Shown here piece after piece: positions 7,478-16,383 of a DNA stretch of 37,090 nt (position 1 is its first letter; each line of letters starts with the position of its first letter). The stretch lies in assembly GCA_018813065.1 (NCBI GenBank), contig JAHJCH010000343.1, forward strand, positions 1-37,090, read 5' to 3'. Under the pieces are notes generated by a model that was given only the letters and a program-made list of their open reading frames with translations, searched no databases and was not told the DNA's origin. The DNA is from Myxococcota bacterium (GTDB lineage: Bacteria > Myxococcota_A > Bradymonadia > UBA7976 > UBA1532). Made by a program: the position numbers and the translations under genes.

Positions 7478-9349
7478 CTATGGCCCCCGATTTAACCGGC
7501 CTTGCTCGATGAGCGGCAGGGCGCTGTCGCTGGGCGTGGCCACCCCAGGTGGGGCGGCGACGCGCACACGCTGGCGCCCTAAGAAGACGTCCCCGTCCGC
7601 CACGACCACCGCGCCCGGGCGAAGGTAATCAGGGGATTGGAGCGCCTTGAGGATGGAGCGGGCGAGGCCCAAGCGCAAGGCTGAACGCCAGGTGCTCGCG
7701 CGTTTATCAGGCCCCCCCTCGGGGGGCATCACCGCCCTGGGCGCGGCGGAGACGAGGTCGCCTGGCTTGAGGCGCGCCCCGCTCTGGAGGAGGCGCAAGA
7801 GCAGCAGCTCAGGGGGTTGGTCAAAGGGCGCGGCGGCGTTGATCGTGAGGTGGCGATAGTGTGGGGCGCGGCCCGGATGTGAGAAGGCCAAGAACGGCCC
7901 CGCCCGTAAAAAGCCGTCCCCCGCCCGCGCCGCCCGCCTCAGCCGCGCGGCGTCGTGGGGCGTGTGCTTGGCCAGGAAGAGGTACTCGCCTAAGGCGATC
8001 TCGACGATCTGGACATAGGCGCCGATGGCGCGGCGCGCCTCCGCCAGCGGATCGGCGGCGCGTAGGGTCGCCTCCCCCAGCGGCGCGGCCAAGATCACCC
8101 CCGCCGTCAGGCGCGCCGAGAGCAGGAACGGCGCCTCCAAGCCCAGGCGCTCAAGGGCCTCGCCCACCACCCCCCGCACGCCCCCAGGGAGCCGCTGGCG
8201 CGCCTCCAGCCGCACCAGATCAGGGCGCGTGGGCAGGAGCACCGCCCGCCCCGGCGGCCCCAGCGCCCTGGGCTCGCGGCGCTCGACGCGCTGGCCCACC
8301 GTCCACCAAGCCCCGCCTTCTTGGCTGACGGGGCTTAAGATCCGCTGCTCCGGCACGACGCGCAGGCAGCCCGGCATGGCCCGCCAGCGATCACGCGAGG
8401 CCCACAGCCGCTCCAGCGCCGCCCGGTGTGACAACAGCGCCGCCGCCTCCCCCTCGATGGGCAACGGTAAGACCTGCACGGCCTGGGGGAAGGTGCGATC
8501 GACGATCCCCCAGCGCGCGCGCACCCCGCGCGGGCCGCGCTCGCCGCCCACCTCGGCCCAGCCCAGCGACACGCGGCACGCCTCAGAGAGGCCCGCGCCT
8601 CGGTAGCGCAGCACCCGCAGCGCGGCGTGGCGCTCTAGGCGGCCGCCGAGGAGCTGGGAGGCCGTGACGGCCTTGAGCCCCGAGGCCTTGAGGTGCCCCG
8701 CTAAGCCCCCCAGCGCCGCGACGCTGGGGCAGCCCTCGCCCCCGCCCGGCAGGCGCAGGACGTCGCCGTCCACCAAGCGTCGCGCGATCTCAGCGGTCAT
8801 CAGCTCGGGGGTCGAGGGGGTGATGGAGAGGCTCCACAGCAGCACCGGCTGGCCCAACACCCCCGCCCGCCCCAGCGCCTCGATGCTCGGCGCGCTGAGC
8901 CGCCACAGCGCGGGCATCAACAACGCGCTGGGGGCCTCGGCGCGCAGCCGCGCCTCGACCTCGCCGCGCGCCTCTTGCAGCCAGCCCCGCAGCGCCTCGG
9001 CGTCGCCGTCTGGCAGGCTGGGCGCCGCTAAGCCCAGCTCATGGCCGCCCTCGGCGAGCCGCTCGAAGATCCGCCGTCGCTGTGTGTCCGGGGTCCCCGC
9101 GAGGCCCTGGGCGGAGAAGAAGAAGGTGGCCCGCAGCGGCTCCAGCCCTTCGCCCGGCGCGGCTAAGGCGTCGAGGAGGCGCTCCGTGCAGGGGCTCGGC
9201 CCCTCAAAGGTCAAGGCCACGCGGCCCGCGCCCGGCGCGCCGCGCAAATAGACATGGTGGAACACGTCCCAAGGCTGGGCAGGCGGCGCGGGCGGGCCAC
9301 AGGCCAGGGTGAGCGCGGCGAGGAGCGGGAGGCTGAGGCGGGTTTTCAT
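7478..9349 (-). CDS. lipoprotein with degenerate NodB-type polysaccharide deacetylase domain
   Basis: The 623-residue product begins with a lipoprotein signal, MKTRLSLPLLAALTLAC. Residues about 40-225 follow the NodB/polysaccharide-deacetylase fold order: VALTFEGPSP stands where active enzymes have TFDDGP, RATFFFSAQGL matches 'ATFFV.G', GGHELGLAAPS stands where 'HEIGNHTxxH' is expected, and VLLWSLSI and VDGDVLRLPGG match the late motifs ('DW', 'ILLHD'). The catalytic Asp pair and most metal-binding His are absent, so deacetylase activity is unlikely. It may bind glycan or be a structural relative. The other 400 residues, largely beta and Arg-rich, are not assignable. It heads the TPR/AgmX-tail operon and is divergent from the gene at 9394 across 44 bases. 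Confidence 0.65.
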   Translation of the reverse strand: MKTRLSLPLLAALTLACGPPAPPAQPWDVFHHVYLRGAPGAGRVALTFEGPSPCTERLLDALAAPGEGLEPLRATFFFSAQGLAGTPDTQRRRIFERLAEGGHELGLAAPSLPDGDAEALRGWLQEARGEVEARLRAEAPSALLMPALWRLSAPSIEALGRAGVLGQPVLLWSLSITPSTPELMTAEIARRLVDGDVLRLPGGGEGCPSVAALGGLAGHLKASGLKAVTASQLLGGRLERHAALRVLRYRGAGLSEACRVSLGWAEVGGERGPRGVRARWGIVDRTFPQAVQVLPLPIEGEAAALLSHRAALERLWASRDRWRAMPGCLRVVPEQRILSPVSQEGGAWWTVGQRVERREPRALGPPGRAVLLPTRPDLVRLEARQRLPGGVRGVVGEALERLGLEAPFLLSARLTAGVILAAPLGEATLRAADPLAEARRAIGAYVQIVEIALGEYLFLAKHTPHDAARLRRAARAGDGFLRAGPFLAFSHPGRAPHYRHLTINAAAPFDQPPELLLLRLLQSGARLKPGDLVSAAPRAVMPPEGGPDKRASTWRSALRLGLARSILKALQSPDYLRPGAVVVADGDVFLGRQRVRVAAPPGVATPSDSALPLIEQGRLNRGP

Positions 9350-9393
9350 CGAGAGCGTTTATCGGAGACTCGTAGGCCAGACTCAACCTTCTC

Positions 9394-10344
9394 ATGCCTC
9401 GCCGCGATCGTCTTTACTCCGCCGCGCGCCTTGGGCAGCTTGTCCAGATGCTCGCCGCCCTGCCCGTCGCTTTGAGCTTGATGAGCCTCATCGCCCTCAC
9501 CGATCCGCCGCCCTCGCTGTCCTCGGCGGAGGTGGCGCGCCTGTGGCCCCGCTTGGCCGCCCTGACCTGGGAGGGGGCGCCCTTGGCGCGCGCGCATCAG
9601 CCACCCGAGATCGCCGCCTATGCCGCCCAGGCCGATCTCCTCCTCTGGGCGCGTCGCGTCGAGGATCGCTTGGCGCTGTGCCTCTTCGATGCCCATGATC
9701 GTCGCCTGCGCTGCGCCCCGCTGCCCCCACTCGCTGAGGTTGAGGCGCTGGATGAGGCCCTCGCCCTCCAGCTGCGTTGGTTGGTCGAGGCCCCCCCCCG
9801 CTCAGGCACCCCCTGGCCCCCCGATCCACCCTTTCCCCCTGTCGAGCGGCTCGATCCCCGCGCCTTGGCCGATCTGCGCCCCCCGCCCAGGCCACGCCCC
9901 CCACGCCGCGCCTCGTGGATCTTGCCGCAGCTCGCCCGCCCCATCGAGGCGCCCGAGGGCACCCACCTGGAGATCTCCCCCCGCGCGCCGCGCGGTCACG
10001 GTCAGCAGCTCCTCATCAGCGCCACGGCGCGTCAAGGTGAGGCGGGCTGGCTGGGCGGGCTGGATGGTCGGCTGCGCTTGACCGGCGCGCTGTGGTGGGC
10101 GACGAGCCTCCAGGCCGGGGGCGACGGGCGCGGGCTGATGATGGGGCCAGAGGTGGGCTGGGGCTTTCTCCACGCCCGCGCCCTGGGCGGCGCTTGGTCT
10201 ACGACGGGGCAGCCATATGCCCCCACGGGGGCCGTCTCCCTCTATGGCTATAAGGCTTTGGGGCGCTTCGCCTTGAGCCTCGGCGCCGATCTGAGCAGCG
10301 GCCCCTCAAGCCTCTGGCTGGGGCTGGGCTTCTTCGCCCTCTAA
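9394..10344 (+). CDS. putative exported/outer-membrane protein, unknown function
   Basis: I do not recognise this 316-residue protein. It opens with basic residues and a hydrophobic segment (MLAALPVALSLMSLIAL) that looks like a signal peptide or anchor; a start at the internal ATG (9448) would give a more standard signal. A helical middle region is followed by a proline/arginine-rich linker. The last 100 residues alternate Gly and hydrophobics (LDGRLRLTGALWWATSLQAG, ALSLGADLSSGPSSLWLGLG) and end FFAL, consistent with a short beta-barrel whose C-terminus carries an outer-membrane signature. It is divergent from the NodB-like gene and converges on the activase gene. The location is inference. 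Confidence 0.55.
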   Translation: MPRRDRLYSAARLGQLVQMLAALPVALSLMSLIALTDPPPSLSSAEVARLWPRLAALTWEGAPLARAHQPPEIAAYAAQADLLLWARRVEDRLALCLFDAHDRRLRCAPLPPLAEVEALDEALALQLRWLVEAPPRSGTPWPPDPPFPPVERLDPRALADLRPPPRPRPPRRASWILPQLARPIEAPEGTHLEISPRAPRGHGQQLLISATARQGEAGWLGGLDGRLRLTGALWWATSLQAGGDGRGLMMGPEVGWGFLHARALGGAWSTTGQPYAPTGAVSLYGYKALGRFALSLGADLSSGPSSLWLGLGFFAL

Positions 10345-10362
10345 GCCCCTCAAGCCTCTGCC

Positions 10363-13300
10363 TCAAGAGCGCGGCAGATCGCCCTTCTGGGAGGGCGGCC
10401 AGCGCAGCCCCACCTCGCCCGGCCCCTCGCCTGGACGATCCCCGCGCGGCGCCGGGGTCCGCTCTGGCGCGAGGCCCACCCCGCTCTTGATCGCCGCCAA
10501 GGGCGTCGCCAGCTTCTTGGACATGGGGCGCAGCACCTTCAGCGACTTCATGGTGGCCTCGGGGGCGACCTCGCCCAGCCAGCGCTTGAAGCGCGGCTCG
10601 CTCGTCGGCTCCACGGCGGCGATCCGCCGCGTCTTCTTGCGCACCTTGTCCTGGACGCGGCGCTCCTCGTAGTACTGGCGCACCTCAAAGGCGAAGTTGT
10701 CGATCATCTCCACGTCGAGCGGATCGCCGTTGAGCGGCACGTTGAGCACCACCAAGCCCTTCTCCTCGCTGACATGGCAGTACTGAGCCTCGGCGATCTT
10801 GGCAGGCATACACTCATGCGGCCCCACCGAGACGACGCCGTGGATCTGGCCGTGCTCAAACTCGTGGATCGGGCCGCCCAAGGTCAGCACGGCCTCGCCG
10901 ATCAGGTCATCGCTGAGGTAAGGCGCGGCGGCTTGGATGGCTTGCTTGACCCGCGTCCGCTCATGCCAGTCCAGCTTGTCGGCGAACAGCTTGTAAAAGC
11001 GGTCCATCACCCCCGCTTGGATGGCGCCCGTGAGGTGGATCGAGATGGGGTTGTCGCCCTCCATCATCCGCCGCTTCTCCACGCGGACCTTCTGGAGATG
11101 GTTGGTGTACTCCAGCCACTCGTTGAAGGGCGCCATGGCCACCTTGATCCCCCGCGCCTCCAGCTTGTCGATGATAAAGTCATTGGCGAACGGGTCGAGC
11201 CGGCAGTAGATCTCGCCGACGAAGCTGACCGTGGGCAGCCGCTGGCTAAAGTCCTTCATCTCGGCGAACTCCACGGCGGCGCGCTGGAGCAGCGCGCGCA
11301 CCCCAAAGGCCTCGCCTGGGATCTCCGCCAACGCGCGGACCATGCTGCCGCCCTCCAGGCCCTCCAGCAGCTCCACCAGCGATTGGTAGTGGCGATCAAA
11401 GATGGCCTGGGCGCCGCCCTTGACGCGCTCGACGGGGCGCACGTCGTGGAGCGCCATCAGCAGGAGGTCGGCGGCGACGAAGCCCAGCCAGATCCGCATC
11501 TCCAAGTCCGCCGGCAGCCCCGCGAAGTAGTCCGAGTCGGGCGGCGAGACGACCGTGACGCGATCCTTCATCCCCAGGTGCTCAAAGACGATCTTGTGCA
11601 GCAGGTTGTAGACGCCGAACCGGCAAGGGCCGTCGGCGGTGGGCATGAAGAAGGCGAAGCGTTCGTCGCTGTCACGCTCGTCGTAGAGGCGCTGGAGCAT
11701 GGAGCCCAGCGTGATGGTGATGGGCACACACTCCTTGCCCGAGGTGTACTTGCGCCCCAGCCGCAGCGTCTCCCGATCCGGCAGCGGCAGCACCTCGGCG
11801 CGCATCCCGTCGGCGCGCAGGATGGCGGCCAGCACCGGTGAGCCCACCCCCATCGGCGGGATCTCGATCACCTCACCACGCTCGATCGTCTCGAAGATGC
11901 CCACCTTGTCTTCTTCGATGGCCGTAAACTGCGTCAACGGCAGCGCCGCGCGGGCCTGTGGGCTGAGGTTGAGATCCTCCTCGACGCAGTAGAGGAACGC
12001 CTCGACGCGCGTCTTCGTGCCCGCGTCGCCCGAGTGGCCGTCCGTCTCGATGATCGCGAAGGGCTTGCCCTGCATGATGTAGCTGAAAAAGTGCAGGTTG
12101 AAGCTGTCAGGGCCACAGGAGTAGTTGCTCGTGAACAGCGCATACACCCCCGGTGAGCGCCGAATCTGATGCGCCGCGCGCAGGTTGACCTGGCTGTATC
12201 CCCAGTAGACGTCGTGGTAGAGCGGGGCGTTGTCATGCACCCGATAACAGTCCACCGGGATGGCGATCGTGCCTTGTTCACGCAGGATGTTGGGGACGTT
12301 GGAGTTGAGCACCGTGTTGTAGATGGTGTAGCTGCGCCCCAAGACGACCACCGTGACCAGGCCTTGGGCTTGGGCAAACGCTAAGGCCCGATCGCCGATC
12401 TCCAGGCAGCGCCGCTGAAAGCCCTCTTGGGCCTGCATCGCCTTGAGGTAGGCGATCTCCCAGCCCAGCTTGACGCCCAAGGACTCCGCCAACGCCCGGC
12501 AGCTCTCGCCAAAGCGCGCTGAGGCCATGTCCCCCATGCCCATGTCAATCCTCGGGGCGAGGATCTTGGTGCGCGGCGAGAGGTTGAGCTGCGGCGCGAT
12601 CAGATCCGGGCTGGCTTGGACCATCGGGCAGGTGGTGCTGATCCGCTCGTCGCCGCTGCGCGGCAGCTCTCGCAGCATCGGCAAGAGCAGGTAGTGAGGC
12701 TTGAGCGCCGCCAGCTCGGCGGCGACGCCATGGAACATCTGTAGCGGCGCGCAGTAGGGGACGTTGGCCACCTCGATGCCGCGCTTGAGGGTCCGCTGCC
12801 CCGCCTCTTGTAAGACGTGGAGGTCAAAGCCCAGCTCGTAGATAAAGGTGGCGAAGAAGGGCGCCATCCCCTTGAGCGTGAACTCGTCGGTCATGGCCAC
12901 CAAGGGCCGCTGACGGTCGCCCCGCAGCGGATCAAGGATCTCGTTGAGGAGCTGGGCGCGCTCGCGGAAAGGGTCCGGGGCGCGATCAGGCAGCTTGTGG
13001 CTCTGCGTGCCCGCGTCGTAGAGCGCGCAGTTGCCCCCCCAGATGAACTTGCGCGTCTCGCCGCTGACCTCGACCCGCAGCCGGTCGATCTTGCAGAGGT
13101 TGCCCGGCGCGCCGCAGCCCTGGGTGGACTTGCACACGAAGCTGTCCTTGCGCTTGACCTCGGCGGTGAGGAACTCGCCGAGATCGATGGGCGTCGATAA
13201 GGTCACGTCGAGCTTGCGCGCGGCGAGGAGCCCGATCCCCAGCGCGCCGATGGTGCCCGGGTTGGGCGGGATGATCACCTGGGCGCCCGTCTGGCGGACC

Positions 13301-14940
13301 ACCGCCGCGGCCAAGGCGTCCGAGGCGAAGGGCATCCCCTGGCAGAAGATCCGCTGGCCCACCGAGCGGTTGCCTTTTACGCGGTTGAGGTAGTTTTGGA
13401 TGATGGCGTCATAGATGCCCGCGACGATGGCCGGCTGCTCCACCCCCGAGGACACCGCCTCGTCGATGATCTCGGCCATGAACACCGAGCAGTGCTGCCC
13501 CAGTGAGACGCCCCGCCCCGCCTCTAAGGCCACGTCGTTCATGTGGATTACGTCGCGGATGCCTTGGAATTTTTGCCCCTGCTCGGCGATGAAGGAGCCC
13601 GTCCCGGCGCTGCACGCCTCGTTCATCGCCGCGTCGCTGATCCGCCCCCCTTGCAGCCGGATGTACTTGGCGTCTTGGCCCCCAATCTCGAAGATGGTGT
13701 CCACCTCGGGATCAAAGAACAACGCGCCCTCGGCGTGGGCGGCGATCTCGTTGAGCACGAAGACGCGCTGGGGGCCATAGCAGATCGACATCAAGGAGCC
13801 GACGATCTCACGGCCTGAGCCCGTGGCGCCGACGGCCATCACCCGGTGGCGCTTGTTCGTCTCCTCTAAGAAGCGCGCGGTGAGGCGCTGGGCGGCGGCG
13901 ACGGGGTTGCCCTGCGTGTTGAGATAGCCCTCCCACAGCGGCGCGCGGCTGCGCGTCGAGAGCGCCACGGCCTTGGAGCCCGTTGAGCCCATGTCAAAGC
14001 CAAGGACCACGTCCTCCGAGGGCGGATCAACCGGCAGGATCTCGCGTGGCATCCGCCGGATCTGGCTCGACGCCTGGGTCAGCGCGGGGAGGAACTCAAA
14101 CTGCGCCGTCTCCTGGGGGACAAATAAGCCCTCGACGGGCGGCGGCGCGTGGCGCCCCTTGTAGGCCAGGCGCGCGGCGCCGAGGGCCTCGATAAAGCGG
14201 CCCTCCTGCGGATCGGCCTCGATGAGGCGCATCCCCTTGTCGCTGAGGAAGCGGCGGAAGTGATCGCGGATGCGATCGGCGACGGCGACGCCGCCGATCA
14301 GCAGCGTCGCCGCCGGGGAGCTGCCCGGCTTGACGAGCACCTGGACGTTCTCACACACGGCGTCATAGAGCCCCGCCAGGATGCGCGGCTGGCTCTCGCC
14401 CTTGTTGGCCAGGTGGGTCATGTCGGTCTTGAGGATCACAGGGCAGCGGCCAGAGAGCGGCGCGGGATCCGTCACCGCCGCGCAGACCTCGCTGGCCGCC
14501 TCGACGCTCAGCCCAAAGCGCTCGACGAGCTGCTGAAGGAAGTTGCCCGTGCCTTGGGAGCAGCGGGCGTTCTCTCGGTAGATCTCAGGGCCGCTGTCGC
14601 GGATCTCCAGCAGGCTGAAGCCGTGGCTGCCGATGGAGATGACCGTGCAGGGGCCCAGCTCAGGGTGCTGTTGGCGCACCCCCTCGGCTAAGGCCGCCTT
14701 GGTGGGCACGCGCTGGAGCCCCAGGAGCCGCGCCGCCCGCCCCGTCGCCGCCGCGTACTCGATGTCGGACCAGTCCAGCTCGCTGAGGAGCCGCCGCAGC
14801 GCGCCCTCCGGGTCTTTGTGGTGGGCCAGGAGCCGTCGCTCAACCCACACAAGCCCCCCTCGCTCGGGTTCATTGGATGGCGTGAGGCGGACGAGCTTGA
14901 TCGTCTCGGCGCCGAGGTCAATCCCGATGACGCTGGGCAT
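10363..14940 (-). CDS. BadF/HgdC-type double activase fused to HgdB-like (COG3580/COG3581) domains
   Basis: The 1525-residue protein begins MPSVIGIDLGAETIKLV after GGAGAT and an ATG. Two ASKHA ATPase modules are present. The first spans about residues 1-265 (GIDLGAE; RCSQGTGNFLQQL; LLIGGVAVADRI). The second spans about 310-585 (GFDMGSTGSKAVAL; EIGGQDAKYIRL; NEACSAGTGSFIAEQG; GQHCSVF). Both keep the paired Cys that in HgdC-like activators bind an inter-subunit [4Fe-4S] cluster. The C-terminal 900 residues carry Cys-rich motifs (CKSTQGCGAPGNLC, CPMVQASPD, ETDGHSGDAGTKTR, SGKECVPIT, GPCRFG, GPHECMP) of the 2-hydroxyacyl-CoA dehydratase/activase-related family. It likely performs ATP-driven low-potential electron transfer to a bound substrate or internal cluster. 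The substrate is unknown and no dehydratase partner gene lies nearby. The protein is probably oxygen-sensitive, unlike the adjacent aerobic genes. Confidence 0.88.
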   Translation of the reverse strand: MPSVIGIDLGAETIKLVRLTPSNEPERGGLVWVERRLLAHHKDPEGALRRLLSELDWSDIEYAAATGRAARLLGLQRVPTKAALAEGVRQQHPELGPCTVISIGSHGFSLLEIRDSGPEIYRENARCSQGTGNFLQQLVERFGLSVEAASEVCAAVTDPAPLSGRCPVILKTDMTHLANKGESQPRILAGLYDAVCENVQVLVKPGSSPAATLLIGGVAVADRIRDHFRRFLSDKGMRLIEADPQEGRFIEALGAARLAYKGRHAPPPVEGLFVPQETAQFEFLPALTQASSQIRRMPREILPVDPPSEDVVLGFDMGSTGSKAVALSTRSRAPLWEGYLNTQGNPVAAAQRLTARFLEETNKRHRVMAVGATGSGREIVGSLMSICYGPQRVFVLNEIAAHAEGALFFDPEVDTIFEIGGQDAKYIRLQGGRISDAAMNEACSAGTGSFIAEQGQKFQGIRDVIHMNDVALEAGRGVSLGQHCSVFMAEIIDEAVSSGVEQPAIVAGIYDAIIQNYLNRVKGNRSVGQRIFCQGMPFASDALAAAVVRQTGAQVIIPPNPGTIGALGIGLLAARKLDVTLSTPIDLGEFLTAEVKRKDSFVCKSTQGCGAPGNLCKIDRLRVEVSGETRKFIWGGNCALYDAGTQSHKLPDRAPDPFRERAQLLNEILDPLRGDRQRPLVAMTDEFTLKGMAPFFATFIYELGFDLHVLQEAGQRTLKRGIEVANVPYCAPLQMFHGVAAELAALKPHYLLLPMLRELPRSGDERISTTCPMVQASPDLIAPQLNLSPRTKILAPRIDMGMGDMASARFGESCRALAESLGVKLGWEIAYLKAMQAQEGFQRRCLEIGDRALAFAQAQGLVTVVVLGRSYTIYNTVLNSNVPNILREQGTIAIPVDCYRVHDNAPLYHDVYWGYSQVNLRAAHQIRRSPGVYALFTSNYSCGPDSFNLHFFSYIMQGKPFAIIETDGHSGDAGTKTRVEAFLYCVEEDLNLSPQARAALPLTQFTAIEEDKVGIFETIERGEVIEIPPMGVGSPVLAAILRADGMRAEVLPLPDRETLRLGRKYTSGKECVPITITLGSMLQRLYDERDSDERFAFFMPTADGPCRFGVYNLLHKIVFEHLGMKDRVTVVSPPDSDYFAGLPADLEMRIWLGFVAADLLLMALHDVRPVERVKGGAQAIFDRHYQSLVELLEGLEGGSMVRALAEIPGEAFGVRALLQRAAVEFAEMKDFSQRLPTVSFVGEIYCRLDPFANDFIIDKLEARGIKVAMAPFNEWLEYTNHLQKVRVEKRRMMEGDNPISIHLTGAIQAGVMDRFYKLFADKLDWHERTRVKQAIQAAAPYLSDDLIGEAVLTLGGPIHEFEHGQIHGVVSVGPHECMPAKIAEAQYCHVSEEKGLVVLNVPLNGDPLDVEMIDNFAFEVRQYYEERRVQDKVRKKTRRIAAVEPTSEPRFKRWLGEVAPEATMKSLKVLRPMSKKLATPLAAIKSGVGLAPERTPAPRGDRPGEGPGEVGLRWPPSQKGDLPRS

Positions 14941-15005
14941 ATGATCTCCATGTGTCCTTCGCTTGAAGGGGCCGATTCTTAGCGTTTCTTGGCGGATGTC
15001 ACCCT

Positions 15006-15033
15006 ATTTAAGATTTTTGTGAAAAAACAGCAA
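15006..15033 (-). promoter_or_regulatory. candidate promoter for the activase gene
   Basis: On the minus strand TTGCTG is followed after 16 bases by TTAAAT, inside an AT-rich patch of the 279-bp divergent gap between the activase and the phosphoesterase. The match to sigma-70 hexamers is partial. The GGAGAT ribosome-binding site of the activase lies just downstream. Confidence 0.3.
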
Positions 15034-15219
15034 CTTAGAAAAGCAATATGATCAGATAATCCCAGCCCAAACGCTGTCATGTGGGCTCACTGGCTTGGAG
15101 GTAGACACAAGCGTGTATCACATCACGCCGCTCACTTGGGGCGCCTCCGCCGAGAGGTTCCCTTCTCAAGCGCGCTCGCCTATGGTGGCCGCGTCAACGC
15201 CGATGCTTTGAGGTGGTCT

Positions 15220-16383
15220 ATGTCGAGAGGTTGGTTGTTGCTCCTCAGCCTGGGGCTCTTTGGCTTTAAGCACGGCCCTCAGGTGCAAAACGTGACGGTG
15301 GATCAGGCTTGGTTTACCTGGGAGAGCGAGGGGGCGGCGACTTTTGAGCTGCGCGGCCCCGAGCGCGCAGAGACGCTGACCCCCAAGGCGCCCCCAGGCG
15401 AGATGATCAAGCTCAAGATCGATGGCCTTAAGCCCGCGCGCCGCTACACCTATACGCTCAAGGATGATCATGGCTCAGCGCAGGGGTATTTCCAGACGCC
15501 GCCGCCGCCGGGCTTCCCCTTCACCTTCGCCATCTATGGGGATAATCGCTCAGATCACCGCGCCCACGCGGCCGTGGTCAAGGCGCTGGCGGCCATCGAG
15601 CCCGACTTGGCGCTGAACACCGGCGATCTGGTCGCGCGCGGCGGGCGGCTGGATGAGTGGGGCATCTTCTTTCGGATCTCTAAGCCCATCATGGAGATCG
15701 CGCCGCTGTATCCCATCTTGGGCAACCATGACTTAGACGGGGCAGGCCAGCCCGCTTACTTTATGCGCTTCTTCGCCCTGCCCCAGCCGCGCACATACTA
15801 TGCGTTTTCTTGGGGTAACGTGCGCTTCCTCGGGCTCGATACGGAGGTGCAGATCAGCGATGGTCACGGGATGGACGCCGCGCAGCTTGCGTGGGCGTTG
15901 GCGGAGGTCAAGCGCGCTGAGGCTGATCCGCAGATCGATCACATCATCGCCTTCGCTCATCAAGGCCCCTTCAGCGGTAACCCCCGGCGTCACGGGAACC
16001 TCGCCTTTCAGCCACAGCTGCGCGCGCTGCGCGCTGAGGGCTTGGATCTCATCGCCAGCGGTCATGATCACTTCTATGAGCGAGGTGTCGCGCCTGATGG
16101 CTTGGTGTATATGGTCGTCGGCGGCGGCGGCGCGCCGCTCTACGCCACCAAGGGGCCAGGGGACTACGGCGATCACGTCGCCTTGAGCAGCCGCACGATC
16201 TATAGCGTGGTGCGCGCCCGCGTGGCGGGGCCGGTGATGCACCTCTGCGCCGTGGACATCAAGAGCCAGCCCTTTGATTGCTTCAGCCTCAGCGCGGCAG
16301 CGGCCCCAGCAGCGTCCTCGACGCCTCCACCGTCGCCCCCTCCAGCGCCGTCACCGACGCCCCCGACGCCCGCCCCGCGCTGA
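15220..16383 (+). CDS. secreted metallophosphoesterase, purple-acid-phosphatase-like
   Basis: The ORF track starts at 15079, but the ATG at 15220 follows a GAGGTGG and opens a signal peptide (MSRGWLLLLSLGLFGF), giving 387 residues. Residues about 20-95 resemble a fibronectin-III/purple-acid-phosphatase N-terminal domain. The calcineurin-like metal site follows in order: YGDNRSD (107-109 GDN), NTGDLVARGG (135-137), GNHD (168-171), AFAHQGP, and GHDHFYER near the end of the domain, the last being characteristic of purple acid phosphatases. It should hydrolyse phosphate esters outside the cytoplasm using two metal ions. The final 30 residues are a Pro/Ser/Ala tail and overlap the 3' end of the convergent FlgO-like gene by 95 bases. 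Confidence 0.87.
   Translation: MSRGWLLLLSLGLFGFKHGPQVQNVTVDQAWFTWESEGAATFELRGPERAETLTPKAPPGEMIKLKIDGLKPARRYTYTLKDDHGSAQGYFQTPPPPGFPFTFAIYGDNRSDHRAHAAVVKALAAIEPDLALNTGDLVARGGRLDEWGIFFRISKPIMEIAPLYPILGNHDLDGAGQPAYFMRFFALPQPRTYYAFSWGNVRFLGLDTEVQISDGHGMDAAQLAWALAEVKRAEADPQIDHIIAFAHQGPFSGNPRRHGNLAFQPQLRALRAEGLDLIASGHDHFYERGVAPDGLVYMVVGGGGAPLYATKGPGDYGDHVALSSRTIYSVVRARVAGPVMHLCAVDIKSQPFDCFSLSAAAAPAASSTPPPSPPPAPSPTPPTPAPR

Noticed and set aside
10774-11841. 355-residue plus-strand ORF
   Set aside because: Antisense shadow of the activase gene, with no recognisable motif or start signal.
15079-15219. 47-codon N-terminal extension of the metallophosphoesterase
   Set aside because: The internal ATG has a ribosome-binding site and starts a signal peptide; the extension has neither.
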